The position numbers were made by a program, and so were the translations under genes. A stretch of DNA of 15,065 bases from positions 3,194 through 18,258 of the forward strand of contig MHYW01000095.1 in NCBI GenBank assembly GCA_001828545.1. The letters are read 5' to 3'. The DNA comes from Planctomycetes bacterium RIFCSPHIGHO2_12_FULL_52_36 (GTDB lineage Bacteria > Planctomycetota > Brocadiia > Brocadiales > Bathyanammoxibiaceae). The notes beneath the pieces were generated by a model. That model saw only the letters and a program-made list of their open reading frames with translations, was not told where the DNA came from and searched no databases. Shown here piece by piece: positions 14,744 to 15,065 of this stretch; the first letter of the stretch is position 1; each line of letters opens with the position of its first letter.

Positions 14744-14850
14744 TACAAATTTTAATCCTTGCAAGTGGTAAATGTAGCCGCAACCTTTAGGTTGCGTTGC
14801 TTCTCGCAGGCTAAAGCCTGCGGCTACTTACAAATTTTAATCCTTGCAAG
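14744..14850. repeat. 22-base direct repeats around a GTAGCCGC double-hairpin palindrome
   Basis: The 22 bases at 14744-14765 recur exactly at 14829-14850. Between them a palindrome has outer arms GTAGCCGCA (14774-14782) and TGCGGCTAC (14819-14827), and two inner perfect palindromes, GCAACCTTTAGGTTGC (14780-14795) and GCAGGCTAAAGCCTGC (14806-14821). The layout is like an inserted element with a duplicated flank. The rest of 14644-14918 holds no gene; a degenerate palindrome lies near 14884-14901. Confidence 0.8.
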
Positions 14851-14872
14851 AAAACCTGAAGGATACTATAAT
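14843..14872 (+). promoter_or_regulatory. Probable promoter of the last gene
   Basis: A perfect -10 TATAAT at 14867-14872 has TTGCAA at 14843-14848 (18-base spacer, 4 of 6 matches) upstream. The -35 lies in the second direct repeat. The start codon is 46 bases downstream. Confidence 0.55.
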
Positions 14873-14918
14873 TTTCCAGAGCAAGGGCATGGCGTGCCCC
14901 TAGAAACTGTGAAGAAAC

Positions 14919-15065
14919 ATGAAAAAACTAGTCCTGATTAATCCCCATCCCGAAGTACACTACGGTGAGGAAAACGTTACCACCCTGGTACAGATGCCCC
15001 TGAACCTGGGCTACCTGGCGGCACTCACCCCCAGGGATAAATGGACGGTAGACATCATAGACGAG
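14919..15065 (+). CDS. Probable B12-binding radical SAM protein, N-terminus only
   Basis: The 49 visible residues begin MKKLVLINPHPEV and continue with MPLNLGYLAALTP and DIIDE. This matches the N-terminal Rossmann strand and the P-L-(N/G)-L-G-Y-L-A-A motif of cobalamin-binding radical SAM enzymes (methyltransferase-like class B, BchE/HpnJ-like). The catalytic CxxxCxxC motif would lie beyond the window, so the reaction is unknown. The start is ATG 14919, with only a weak GAAGAA before it. Confidence 0.7.
   Translation, partial: MKKLVLINPHPEVHYGEENVTTLVQMPLNLGYLAALTPRDKWTVDIIDE

Noticed and set aside
14744..14850. CRISPR array
   Set aside because: Only two repeats, and the 63-base interval is itself palindromic rather than a unique spacer. 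No cas gene is present.
14759..14941. 60-codon open frame on the plus strand
   Set aside because: It runs through the direct repeats and the palindrome, and overlaps the start of the radical SAM gene in another frame.

Overview
This is a bacterial chromosome segment with a GC-rich background. It holds core housekeeping genes, a prophage remnant, two AT-rich acquired islands, and an unusually dense set of palindromic repeats. The gene set is dnaG, rpoD, a C4 zinc-ribbon coiled-coil protein, RNase P RNA, two genes of the futalosine menaquinone route (mqnA, mqnC), a DUF362 ferredoxin-like protein and an ScdA/YtfE-type DUF542 peptide. It fits an anaerobic or facultative diderm lineage. A planctomycete (Brocadiales-like) or similar environmental lineage is my guess, but no marker in the window proves it.

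Layout. 1-3000: an HK97-type phage portal gene that starts before the window. It is followed by an AT-rich three-gene cassette (unrecognised 237-aa protein, HicB-like antitoxin, HicA-like toxin), then a second copy of the portal 3' end with 5 differences in 151 bases. 3000-7800: a strong promoter drives dnaG, rpoD and the zinc-ribbon gene, which overlap or abut, followed by a TAG-rich hairpin repeat and rnpB. 7780-8296: no gene, but a cluster of palindromes. 8297-10904: DUF362 protein and an alkaline-phosphatase-superfamily phosphodiesterase. 10888-11561: AT-rich DUF3800 gene overlapping the end of the phosphodiesterase gene and closed by an intrinsic terminator. 11562-11713: structured non-coding DNA. 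11714-14294: cysC, mqnA, mqnC. 14435-14629: DUF542 gene on the minus strand. 14644-14918: direct repeats, a nested palindrome and a promoter. 14919-end: start of a probable B12-binding radical SAM protein.

The dnaG-rpoD block supplies replication priming and the primary sigma factor; rnpB supplies tRNA 5' maturation. mqnA and mqnC provide the first step and the cyclisation step of futalosine-dependent menaquinone synthesis; the steps between them must be encoded elsewhere.

The most striking signal is the repeats. At least three palindromic families occur: a GTAGGGGC-bounded modular family, a 15-base core TCCGCCTNAGGCGGA present seven times, and a TAG/CTA hairpin family. They lie in intergenic DNA, but also in frame inside protein genes (DUF362 protein, phosphodiesterase, MqnA) and inside the RNase P RNA. 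The TAG family supplies the stop codon at all four of its sites, and a GTAGGGGC element supplies the stop of cysC. No transposase or RAYT gene is present in the window.
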